The notes beneath the pieces are model-generated. The model did no database searches, was not told the origin of the DNA, and saw only the letters and a list, made by a program, of their open reading frames with translations. This document shows, piece after piece, positions 16,018-25,871 of a DNA stretch of 64,000 nucleotides (position 1 is the first letter of the stretch; every line of letters starts with the position of its first letter). The position numbers and the translations under genes are program-made. The DNA lies in contig NC_030992.1 of NCBI RefSeq assembly GCF_000149955.1, positions 4,227,721 to 4,291,720 on the forward strand. Direction: 5' to 3'. Origin of the DNA: Fusarium oxysporum f. sp. lycopersici 4287 (lineage: Eukaryota; Ascomycota; Sordariomycetes; Hypocreales; Nectriaceae).

Positions 16018-16776
16018 CAGGGTTCAAATCCACGACACTCCACGACACATTTGTGAATATGGCGTGGATATGGATGCTGACTAATAATTTCGATGTGGAA
16101 TGGGTGGAAATGGATCCATTATGGAAATGGATCCATATTGTGGAATTCGTGGAATGGAAACCTACTTCGTCCAACAATGGTAATTAATGGGTCCCGCCCG
16201 CCCTCGGTGACGTCAATGTTTTTGTCATTGGTCCATTAAAATCCGCCGTTGCTTGACGCAAAGGCAACACACCCACCGACGTTCCTGTTTCTTGTTATGC
16301 TGGATATTCGTAGCCGAACCGATATACCTATAGACGCGCCTTGCCGTCTCTCTCCGTCAAGATCCAGCTTTTGTAGAGCTGAAAGAGCCGTTGATTGTCC
16401 TCTTCTGTTCGTTCTGGAACGGATGTGGTTGACTTGGTAGGATGGGGAGTGGCCATTTCGATTTGGGGTAGTAACGCGAGTAACAGTGAAGCCCCCAGAA
16501 TGGACTCATTGTGTACGGAGGAAAATGGGGTGGCAAATCGATGTTGTGTTGTTGTGGGTGATAGAAAGTACTTAGGATATGCGGGATTTCACAAGGAAAT
16601 CAAGGTATTTTCGAACCCCACCTAAAATATTCCACGATTTCCACATGTGGAACATGTGGAAGGGGCTTCGTGGCGTGGATATGGAAATGCTGAAGCCCAC
16701 GTGGAATGGAATGGAATGGATATGGATCCACATTATGGATCCATATGTGGATTTCGTGGTATGGATTTGAACCCTG
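16018..16776. mobile_element. Non-autonomous hAT-type element (759 bp) with 15 bp TIRs
   Basis: Left terminus CAGGGTTCAAATCCA (16018-16032) is the exact reverse complement of the right terminus (16762-16776). The element is flanked by perfect 8 bp direct duplications GCCACACG at 16010-16017 and 16777-16784. TIRs starting CAGGG plus an 8 bp duplication are the hAT superfamily signature. Subterminal zones at about 16055-16155 and 16665-16760 share GTGGATATGG and GTGGAATGG words, like hAT transposase-binding repeats. No transposase frame is present, so it must be mobilised in trans. Confidence 0.92.
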
Positions 16777-16784
16777 GCCACACG
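16777..16784. repeat. Right 8 bp target-site duplication of the hAT element
   Basis: GCCACACG, identical to 16010-16017. Identity of both copies and of the TIRs suggests a fairly recent insertion. Confidence 0.92.
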
Positions 16785-17309
16785 AGAACCCGAGGAGTCA
16801 TCTACAGCCTCCGGCTTATCATCTTTGTTACCCTCTCCTTGCTCTTCGTCTTGGTCTTTATCCTCATTTGTAGCAGAAGTCCCAGTGATTTTAGCTTTCA
16901 GAGTGCTGCATGCGTCAGGTCCGACTGGCACAAGATCCGTGATACCAGGATCATCACTGCAAGCCTCCCATACTACTCGATACTCAGAAACATGTTCCGC
17001 CTGCCAGCTTGTCCATTCAGACGCCCACTCCGAGAATTCCTCAGCTGAAGATCCAGTAATGACGGGAAGTTTGCAAGGGTCTTGGGTGTTGTAGAGACTT
17101 CCGAGGGCAAAGGATACGCCCAGTTCAGACATGTCCATAGGAGGTGCGGGGATGCCGGTAAATGACAGGGAGTCTTTGAGCTCCCAGCATGATGGTATCG
17201 TAAGAGATGGACGTGAAATGGTTATGGTTGGTGCTGCTGTTGGGGTTGGGGTTTGAGCCGTGGCATGGATGCCGAAGGCGGTGAGGAGGATGACAATGGA
17301 GGTGTGCAT

Positions 17310-18394
17310 GTTTAATTGTATATTTGCTCGTTCGTTGCAGTAAGAATTCTGTTGAGCAAAATGATGCTCTTTTTCTTCTTCAATGGCCTTTAAAGCGCCC
17401 TTTTTATCTTATATTTTCGCAGAAGGCTCCTGCATAAGGAAGTTTGTAATTTCTTTGTAATTTAGACTTGGCAAGCAGGCGCAATGCGCCGAGTCTTATC
17501 TGACAAGGTGGGCTGTTATATCTTAGGCTAAACCTTGGAAGGCAGCTGACTTCATTTATGCTTATTCTAAGCCACAATCTTGCGACAAACCCTTGTGGAT
17601 AAGCAGACACTAAGGCCAGCAATCAAATGCCACAAATAGGCTAAATACCAACCCTTCTAGGCATCAGCCTTGCTTGAAAATATTCTTCTGCGGAATTCCG
17701 TATTTTAGCCTCTAGTTATGACATATTTTGTTTGTGCTTCCGAAATGCTTAAATGTAGTGCGAACAGCGATTAAGCTTAGCACAGCGACGGGTAGATACA
17801 GCGCCATAGGACGCGTTGAAAATCAAGATTGCAACAAAATCTCCAGTTTGAACCTGAATAACAACTGCTACATATGGCTTGGGAAGATCTCGATGTCTAG
17901 GATATGTCAACGTCAGCTATTGTCATACTATCGAATTTCAATCTTCAAGAGGTAGGGATGTGCATTTAGTATAGGAGCTGAGAAAGGATCTGTCCCACTA
18001 ACTGCCGAGCCGTGTCGTGCCATGTCGTCGGACATCACATTCTCCAGTTCGCAGCCCAATAGGAATCGACACAATTAAAGGCCAGCTGCACCAGATTTCC
18101 AAGACGGTTAGTTCAGTCAACCTTTCAACCGAAGCTGTGTCGTTAGCTTCAGCATTACGCAACTTGCGCTTTTCTACTGCTGTAAATAGATAAAGCAATG
18201 GGTCGTGGAAATATGCAATACTTATCCGTGGTACATTATCAGAGATCTATAAGTATATAAGTGTAACAGAATTACTTCAACTATTGGGGAAAAAAAGCTT
18301 TTCAAACCATTCCGCCATTGCCCTCAAGGCTCCTTGTTATTTTCATAACCTCCCTCCCAATTCGTCTCTTTACTTACCAGCGATATTCCATAAA
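17310..18394. other. Long divergent intergenic region
   Basis: No supported gene in about 1.1 kb. It holds a palindromic CGGAATTCCG at 17691-17700 and an ATTCCGC at 18309-18315, close to the start of the Cry-like gene. The short reading frames here show no family features. Confidence 0.45.
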
Positions 18395-19902
18395 ATGGGT
18401 ATTAAAATCAGTGAAAAGTTTCTCAACGATCTAACCACCAAGTTGATCAAGGCTGCCGATGGTGGTCAACAGCTGGAGATCACTGACCCCGACGAGGTTG
18501 GACAATATGTCTGCTCCATCCTGGCTTTGGGTTGTGAACTTATTCCCGTCATTGGAAGCAGCCTGAGCGCGCTGGTCACCCTGTTGGGAGGTTTATTCTT
18601 CCACCCGAATTCAACTGAGAAGATCTGCGAGAAGCTGCGTGGGCGTATTGAGGCACTCGTTGATACCAAGATCACAGAAACGCAGATGGACATTCTGAGG
18701 ATGAAGATTCGAGGTTTTCACGACAATGTGGAGAACTACACACGGGTCTGGGAAGACTACAAGGATTCGTCGGGTGAGGAACAGTTGAGAGCAAGGGACA
18801 CGCTCAAAACGACTCATATCGCTTTTCTGAGCGTGGTCAGGACTGCCATTCCCGAGTTTCGGGTCGAACGATTTGCAGTGCCTTCTCTTCCCTTATTTGC
18901 TCTTGCAGCCAATATCCACCTCATGCTACTATCTGATGGCATCAGGCATGGCATAGTCTGGGGCTACTCGGAGAAGAACGTCAACACCATGCGTGCCGAG
19001 TTTAAGAAGAAAACGTCGCCCCATGGTGTTATTGGACAGGCAGGAAGGATCGCCTCGGAACAGAGCCATCTACTCAAAGGAGCTATGGCCACGGCCATCG
19101 ACCTGGAAATGCCAACTAATATAGTCGATACTTGGAAAGACGTATATTCTGACCTTGCTGTTCCTGCATCAGGATCCGCAGGGAATGAAGAAGGATACGA
19201 TGGTATCGACTATGCAACCTACGCCTACAAGGTCTATCGTAAAGGGCGCGGACAAGTCAAGCCTTACCGTGCGGAGCTTGATGACGCCGACAACAGAGGA
19301 AGCACAGCTGCAGCCACGCTCAGGTCCTACGCGGACTACGACTTCAGCATGGTCATGAATGTGCTCAACTACGCCGAATACTGGCCATACCTAGCGAGAG
19401 ACAAGATGCCCGAGTCCGTCTTGAAAAGAGTGAATCGAGAGATCTTCTTTGGCCCGTTTGGTCGTCACACGACTAATGCTGCGTGGAGCGAATCCAGTGA
19501 AGCTCCTATCACCGACCGTGGTCCTCGCATCACTTCCGCGTACGTGAGGGGATGTGATGATATTGATGGATTGCAGATGAGGTACGGAGACTCCTGGGGT
19601 CATGCCTATGGATCGACGACTGGGGTGCGTCCAAACAACTTGACCTCGCTGAGGATGAATACTTCTATTGGGTTAGTGTTTACTACGGACAAAACCTTGG
19701 AAAGGCCAGATTCTGGAATAATAATGATAAGGCTTTGGAATGCGGCAGTGGAAAGCATGGATCGCACTATGGCTATGCTGCACCACCAGGCTATAGGTTG
19801 ACAAATGCCTATATTACTAAGTGGGAACGCTTCACTCCACCAGGCTGTGAGGGTATCATCTTGGGCTTCAGACCATCTATAATCGAGTTTACGCCTAATT
19901 AA
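18395..19902 (+). pseudogene. Cry-type delta-endotoxin N-domain protein with jacalin-like C-terminus, frame broken
   Basis: The start at 18395 (MGIKISEKF) is preferred over an in-frame ATG at 18284. Residues about 35-230 have the helical-bundle pattern of the Endotoxin_N (Cry domain I) family: a hydrophobic glycine-rich hairpin (GCELIPVIGSSLSALVTLLGG), paired amphipathic helices, then the conserved aromatic-rich helix with LPLFALAANIHLMLL and a WGYSEKNV segment. A jacalin-like beta-prism signature (RGCDDIDGLQMRYGD) starts near residue 380. The frame shifts somewhere in 19615-19645. The first frame stops at 19799-19801, whereas the rest of the jacalin-like domain is in another frame, ending at 19900-19902. 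No canonical intron of sensible size explains it, so it is a frameshift or an assembly error. Family role: pore formation in insect gut by bacterial homologues. Any fungal role is unknown. Confidence 0.75.
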
Positions 19903-20099
19903 AAAGCTTTATTTTCATTAATGGATGGATTGTCAATTGCCTTATTTTTAGCATAGTGACAGCATGCATCTTCCAGGTGTGACCAAACGCAGAGACTCTT
20001 TTCAGCACTACGTCAATATCAACTATTGCAAAAACAGTACCGAAAAAACACCATGTTGTAGCCGTAGACTGTCCTCAACAAGCATGAAATCTATTCAGC

Positions 20100-20450
20100 G
20101 TGACTGGACAGGTTGTAGATAAAGCTACAAAGCAATACAAACAAGGAACGCAGAACAAGAGTGAGGATGACGGGCCTAAAGGTGACGAATCTGAAGGTAA
20201 AGCGTCTGAGAGGGGTGAGTTTGAAGGTGATGGAACATCCAGTTTGACTGGTATGGATATAGATTTACTGGAACTCATCGACAAAGATCTCACTATTCAG
20301 ATCTCAGTGCTTCATATTGCCAGTAAAAAGTTAAATGGAGAGACTCACAGAGTGACAAAGACGGCCAAAAAACGTCATTTTGACGACAACGGCGATACTG
20401 ATGGTGCAGCCGCGTCTGGCAGCAAGCGTACGAGAGCTGCATATCACTGA
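20100..20450 (+). CDS. Small hydrophilic hypothetical protein
   Basis: A 116-codon frame with a polar, charged composition, a central Leu/Ile-rich stretch (DLLELIDKDLTIQISVLHIA) and a basic KTAKKRHF followed by GSKRTR, like a nuclear localisation signal. No signal peptide or recognisable family. It may be a genuine small gene, or the 3' part of a decayed one that follows the Cry-like locus. Confidence 0.25.
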   Translation: MTGQVVDKATKQYKQGTQNKSEDDGPKGDESEGKASERGEFEGDGTSSLTGMDIDLLELIDKDLTIQISVLHIASKKLNGETHRVTKTAKKRHFDDNGDTDGAAASGSKRTRAAYH

Positions 20451-20804
20451 GAACGCGATGATGGATACGAAGTGCAGCTGGGAATACTTCACTGATGGGC
20501 TGCAGCTTCTGGGTCGTCTACAGAGAGCGGAGTGAGTTAAGAGGGAAAGGGAAAGGTAAGTCGTTGTATTTTTGTTGCTAGAATATAAAAATAAGAGCGA
20601 ATGCTATTAAGTCTTTCCGCATTAATTAACTGAAATGCCGATGCTAATGTGACAAAGTGCAAATCCTTTATTAGTGCTAGCAAAATGCACCCAAACGTCT
20701 ATAAAAACTCTATTTTATTCTTGATATTTTATCTTATAATGATAACTAAAAGTATTTTCCACTTTACAGACCAATTCCACCTAGCCCTCGACCCGTCACA
20801 ATAA
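20451..20804. other. Intergenic, AT-rich 3' region
   Basis: No gene. AT-rich near 20570-20760, with one TTCCGC at 20615-20620. Confidence 0.4.
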
Positions 20805-21910
20805 CTAAGCTCGCAGTAGAGTCTCAACCTCTTCTGTAATATCTCTCAAGGGGAAAGATGTCCTGTTGCCAGGAAGGGTTCCATTGATAGCATCACCAAA
20901 GAACTCGGTAACAGCATAGATACTATCAGAGATCTGCACAGACGCGACAGTGAATCCGCCCTGGCTGAGGTAAGGATTAGGGATGGTGCCGAGGTTCTCA
21001 GCAGACTTCCACTTTCCATTGCTAGATCTCAACACAACAGTACCGTTGGTATTGTCGCTGACCAGAAGAACAGTGCCGGCGTAGAGTGAAGGCAAATGCA
21101 AGCCGTCGAGACCCTGGCCCAAGGCCTTGCCATCCTTCGATGTTGGGACATGAACCGGTTTGCCCTTAGATGCTTTGATATCGAATCGGTAAAGCTGGCC
21201 ATCAGAGTTATCGGTCACAAAGAGCGTGTCGCCTTTGCGGGCAATTCCTGAGAAGCCGTGAATGGTATGGTTGGCTGGCTCGACGAGATACCACGGGACA
21301 ACCGACTTTCCATCTGCGCTGACCTTGATCAGGCTACTGGGAAAGGTTCCGAGAACGAAAGTGTTGCCTGCATCGTCGCTTTCGCTATCTTGAAAACCGC
21401 CGTATACACCACCGGTCGCATTGGTCAGATTTGCTCGCCACAGCAAAGAATTGTCTACAAGGTCAAACTTGACAAGCAAGTTGTCACCCTGAATATTCTG
21501 GCCACCAGTATCGAAAGCAGCGCCGGCGTCGATGACAACAGAGAGTCGGTCCAGAGTGTCGACACGCACGCCACTTGAATGGAGCAGAGGGTTGCCGCTG
21601 AGCCCGGGAGCCTCGAAAGTATGCACTATCTCCCCTCGATAAGGATCCCATGCGACAGCAGTCGCATTGTACAATACGCTATAATGAATGTCAGGACTTT
21701 ATCCACACTGGTTTTTTTTTTAACTTTTATCAGTACTAACCTCGAGTACAGAAGACAACGGCGCGTATCGAAATCAACGTTCTCGGGGTACAACTGATAA
21801 GCATCAATCGTTTTGTTGCCAGAAATCGATGGACAGGTGCAAGGCCGAGGAATTGAGATTGCGAGGCTAGCCTGAACGGCCAAGCCGAGAACAGATATCT
21901 TGGATTGCAT
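20805..21910 (-). CDS. Secreted six-bladed beta-propeller protein, Tri14/Mala s 1-like
   Basis: Two exons (21910-21741 and 21678-20805) give 347 residues. A signal peptide (MQSKISVLGLAVQASLAIS) precedes a short CTCP motif. Splicing restores LYSSVLYNATAVAWDPYRGEIVH, the first conserved block. Repeated blade-like motifs follow: SGVRVDTLDRLSVVIDAGAAFDT, GNTFVLGTFPSSLIKVS, GDTLFVTDNSDGQLYRF and GTVLLVSDNTNGTVVL. This pattern is that of the Tri14 / Mala s 1 family (SMP-30-like fold). Tri14 is known from trichothecene clusters as a virulence-linked protein of unknown biochemistry. Here it stands apart from any trichothecene gene. Activity unknown. Confidence 0.75.
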
Positions 21911-22413
21911 GGTGATTGTTGGACTCGTGTTTCGTCGACTCAAGATGCACGATGAGATATGATTGAGGATGTTGGTGGTGAGCTGTTTTCGAGGCGGAAT
22001 GCAACATGCTACTTATACATGCAAGTCTGCAGGGTTCATCTAGTTTTGTTATGCATTGTGAAATCAACCCCAATTGCTTTTACGTATGTTTCGTCATGCT
22101 TGCGGCAATGCCGCCATTGGATTGAACCTTATTATGACAAAGATATCCGGTGGGATAGCAGTGCGACTGAGCAAAGCGCGAGCTTGGACCCAACACCAAA
22201 GGAACAAGCCGTAAATGGAGACCCACTGAGTGGGATACACAGTGGGATGCAGCTTGCACATCCATTGCCGATTGACTGGATTTGAGTTTACCTGGCACGT
22301 GATATCCCGCTCGACATCCCACTCGGTTCTATCACATGGAAATAAGACATAATTGCGAAAACTCAGGGCGGATAATATTTGATTACTTTAAGTAACTGTT
22401 CTCAGTATACCCA
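21911..22413. promoter_or_regulatory. Upstream region with repeated GTGGGAT words
   Basis: Promoter of the propeller gene and 3' flank of the SDR gene. It has GTGGGAT at 22150-22156, GAGTGGGAT at 22228-22236 and CAGTGGGATGCA at 22240-22251. An inverted ATCCCACTC is at 22316-22324, plus GCGGAAT near 21994. It could be regulator sites or the remnant of a small inverted-repeat element. Confidence 0.3.
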
Positions 22414-23369
22414 CTAGTAGTCAGTTTCTGTTATAATAGAGTCCCACTCCTGCATTGTCTCCAAGACATTCCTGGCTTTGGCCCCAATCTCTTCTACCGC
22501 ATCTTTCCCAACAGGTAGACGAAACGGGATGCTTTTCGCCTGTGCGCAGCCCTCTTGTCTGACCAAGTCCAGCACAATCGTGACGAACTTTTCTGGGTTC
22601 CCAGGCTGCTTCAGATCTCCGCCATGAAGGTGGCCATGATGAGTTTCGGAAGCTGATTCATAGTCGGGAATTTGACTCTGCTTTGACCGAAGGTGGCCTG
22701 TTGACAGAAGAGGGGTTCGAAAGCGTCCGGGTTCCATCAAGAGGGTGCGAAGACCGAGAGGCTTGGTTTCGTTATGCAGACTTTCAACAACACCTGATTT
22801 TAGGTTAGCACCCAGATGGAAATACAATTAAGGTCAAATTTCAGGCAACCAACCTTCAAGAGCAAACTTTGATCCCGCATAAGCTCCTGTAAACTGGTGC
22901 CCGACCCAGCCAGACAAAGAACTAATAAAGACCATAGTTCCAGATTTCCTGGCTCTCATATGCGGAAGCACTGCACGCGTAACCTTGATTGGTCCGAAGA
23001 CGTTGGTTTCGAAGGAGGAAACAAATTCATCATAACTAGACATGTTAGCAAGGTCGACAATGCCATTGGTTAGTAAGAGCGATACCTGAGGTCCTCCCAA
23101 GAGCCAGCAGCTACAAAACCAGCATTGTTGACCAATACATCGATGTGCCCATAGATAGCAATGGCCTTGTCGATGGTTTGATCAATCTTGTCCTGTGAAT
23201 CTGTGACATCTAGCTCAAGGACAGCTGCTCCTTGGCTTGCAAGTGGCTCAATCCTTGCACTGTTTCGAGCAGTTGCGATGATTTTATCACCGCGGGACAG
23301 GATCTGATGCACAAATTCGGATCCAAAGCCAGAGGAGCAGCCAGTAACAAGCCAAACGAGTTGAGACAT
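22414..23369 (-). CDS. Classical short-chain dehydrogenase/reductase
   Basis: Three exons (23369-23086, 23035-22854, 22793-22414) join in frame to 281 residues. It shows the cofactor motif TGCSSGFGSEFV, the NNAGF motif, a serine in FISSLSGWVG and the catalytic YAGSK (Tyr-x3-Lys). The TGxxxGxG and NNAG forms with an R at ATARN suggest NADP(H). Substrate unknown. It faces the Zn2Cys6 regulator gene located 360 bp upstream on the same strand. Confidence 0.9.
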
Positions 23370-23726
23370 GTTGATCGACAGAACAAATAGTAATGATGAA
23401 CGACTAAAGATAATAGATAGGAAGGGCTGTTAATGGAAAAGACAAGTTCGAGATATCCTGAAGATGGAATAAAAGAAAACATAACGACAGGTATTTCCCT
23501 TTTTATAACAATCTGATGACCCTTGAGTAAAGAACCTGGCATTATGATGCTTTGGCGTATTTTCGGAACAACGGCCAGAGAGTGGAGCAGTTCATACTGG
23601 GGCATGCGGGAATGTCAGCGTTGGGGCGGGCAGAGCGGAGGTGGGGTTTGAGCTAGCTGTAGACCTCAGGGTAAGCAGAGCGGGCAGGGCGGGAATGCGA
23701 AGTCGTTGCGGACAGACAGAAAAGCA

Positions 23727-25567
23727 CTAGTGAACAGCCTTAACTTCTATCGGCCCTGTTATTATTGTAATGATGTCAGTTGTGAGGGCTGTTGCTTTGC
23801 AGGTAGGTGAGATATTCATCTGCGTAAAATTATCAGCCGTCATGCTTTGGACCCAAGGTGATTGAGGCTTACTGCAAACAGACCACTCGGACTTTAGAAC
23901 TTCGAGTGCATGCGTGATGGCTTCCAAACCAGCCACCATCTCCGCATCATTGTTCTCCTTGACGAACCATGCGCATTCTGTCGCTGCGTGATACAGGCAG
24001 CCGGCCAAGATGGGCGAATGTCTTGGTCCCTTGGATTGTTGTTGACTCGCCGACACTATTTGCCTCGCCATCTGCGGTATTGTCTTGGATACGATGTCTT
24101 GGGTGCTCGCCAGAGATATCTGTTGCATCTCAACCTCTGCAGCCAGTCTCTCGCGTGCCGTGCTGAAGCTGGGCTCGTTGCATGCATATTCGTTGTATAG
24201 TAGCAATCGAGCTAAGCTGCACAGTGATAATGCGGAATGCAAGCTCCCAGGTGTCGTCATGATGTCACAGTCACTGCTCATGATGCCCTGATCTAACGCT
24301 GTCAAGACGATGTGCAGCTGCAAGGCCTCGGCAGTAAGTTCGACTGGGTCGGTGTCTTTTTCTCTGGATTTTATGTGACGAAGAACTTTGCCAAACATAT
24401 GGACCGCTTGGCATACTCTAGCAAATTGTCCCACAGACGAGGGCGAGTGGAAGTTGCGCGTAAATAGTGCTTCATTGAAACCTATTCGTCCATTCGTCCA
24501 GTCATCGTCGTTGCAAGGAAGAAGATCATTCGTGTTCGGAGCTGGAGCAGCCATGAGAAGTTGGGGGGAGCCTGCAACGACAACTCTAGTAATAATCAAT
24601 GATAAAGTTCTCGTGGGACATAGATCTTCACATACCTGTCAAGCATTACAATCGCCCACCAAGTCCGTCTCTGCTCTTCGCATAATGTCCACGTTTCAGG
24701 TTCCACAAAGAGTTGTTTCGCATCCTTTTGGCTGTGCAGTCCAACCATGGTAGCTAGTCGAACAGCTTGTCCTATCGTTAAATATGCGGCTGGGTAGATA
24801 CGATGGCCAAGCTCGTACAAGGCTACCAAAGCAATAGTCTGTATCAGTCGAATGTTGATAGTTCCCCCACTCTCAGCGATAAAGCTGCCATGCTTTGCCT
24901 TTAAATATGAAGGGTTACTTTGCGGCAACATGGTAGGCTCATCACTCTGACTAACGAGAGCCTCAAGGGCCAAGAAGACCAGAACATCAACAACGCCCTG
25001 AGTTGAGCCTCCTAGAGCTTTTGCGTTTTGCCTTAGGCGCTTGATGCTGAGCATGGGCAGCCACTGGTGGATGGTAGTCTCGTAGTGATCTATCAAAGAG
25101 TCGAATGTACCAGCAGCCGCAAAGCGTCGTTGCTGCTCGATAAAAAACGGGCCGTCATGTATTGTCAATATGTCTCTCGATATTGGCTGGAATAAATTGG
25201 AATCCAGAAAGTATGAGTACGGGAAGTTGGGTGTTCGGTGTATGTCTAGTTCCGTAGCAGGAGTTGTGCGACCTTCACCCATCAAGCCCTTGGTAGAGGT
25301 TCTCAGGTTTGGGTTGGCATGTTCTGTTCCATAGTTACATGTTTTACCTAGCCGAGTACACTAAACAGAGATCTGAGACCTGTATGCCCAAGCGGACAAG
25401 AGTGAGTACTTACCAGGCGACATGATGGGGTATCTCTTGAGCATCTACGCTTAAGACGTCTGTTAACTAGTTAGTTGTGACTAAGGAGGAGACTGGTTAG
25501 CTGGGAAGGATCCAGCGAAGACATACCTACATGCCTCGCACGATGTAAAAGCATTGGCTGGTGGCAT
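23727..25567 (-). CDS. Zn2Cys6 transcription factor with fungal-specific TF domain
   Basis: Two short 5' exons carry the zinc cluster: 25567-25527 (MPPANAFTSCEACR) and 25459-25414 (LKRRCSRDTPSCRL). They join exon 3 (25360-24636), which begins CTRLGKTCNYG. The six cysteines then fit C-x2-C-x6-C-x6-C-x2-C-x6-C exactly. Exon 4 runs from 24585. The middle region has the fungal_trans-type helix YELGHRIYPAAYLTIGQAVRLATMVGLHSQ and RRTWWAIVMLDR. Total is 556 residues if read through to 23727; an optional last intron near 23870-23820 would end the protein slightly earlier. A GCGGAAT lies 62 bp upstream of the start codon (25629-25635). Targets unknown. Confidence 0.87.
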
Positions 25568-25871
25568 ATTGGGTATTGGACTAATGGACACAAAGGCGGA
25601 AATGATGCCAGGGTAAGAGTTGTTAGTCGCGGAATGTGAGGGCGGTGCGGGGTTTGTGAAAAAGTGTTTGGCTATGATTGGGCAAGGTTGATTATACGGG
25701 GAGCCATAAAGCTAGTATATGTAGATTTGGAGATGTTTCTTACGTTAGCATTCCAGCCTTCTATACTTGGCCCCAATTTTATAGGTATTACTTTGGCTGG
25801 CACTGTAAAAGGTGATGTCTTTTTTTAATATCTTATTTATTCTTCAATCTTCCCTATGATTTCATCTACAG

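Larger units (their letters stand above)
15955..17309 (-). pseudogene. Secreted, formerly GPI-anchored protein gene interrupted by a hAT element
   Basis: The start at 17309 gives a signal peptide (MHTSIVILLTAFGIHATA), a Pro/Thr-rich segment, a four-cysteine ectodomain and an acidic linker rich in Glu/Asp/Lys that ends DDSSGSR. At 16784 the frame enters a transposable element. If the element (16018-16776) and one 8 bp duplication are left out, the frame continues into 16009-15955. It would encode a short small/hydrophobic tail ending at a stop, i.e. a GPI-attachment signal, for a total of 195 residues with exact frame agreement. As it stands, the frame instead runs about 65 codons into the element and stops at 16572. 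The protein is then expected to be secreted unanchored. The ectodomain is not recognised. Confidence 0.8.

Noticed and set aside
16021..16031. GGTTCAAATCC resembling a tRNA B-box, on both element ends
   Set aside because: It is part of the hAT terminal inverted repeat. No A-box or cloverleaf is found at the proper distance.
16018..16776. The insertion could be an intron removed by splicing
   Set aside because: On the gene strand the element does not start with GT or end in AG at positions that keep the frame, and the TIR plus target duplication explain it better.
19610..19655. A 29 bp GT..AG stretch that would repair the Cry-like gene frame
   Set aside because: Too short for a fungal intron and lacking a branch site, so a frameshift or assembly error is more likely.
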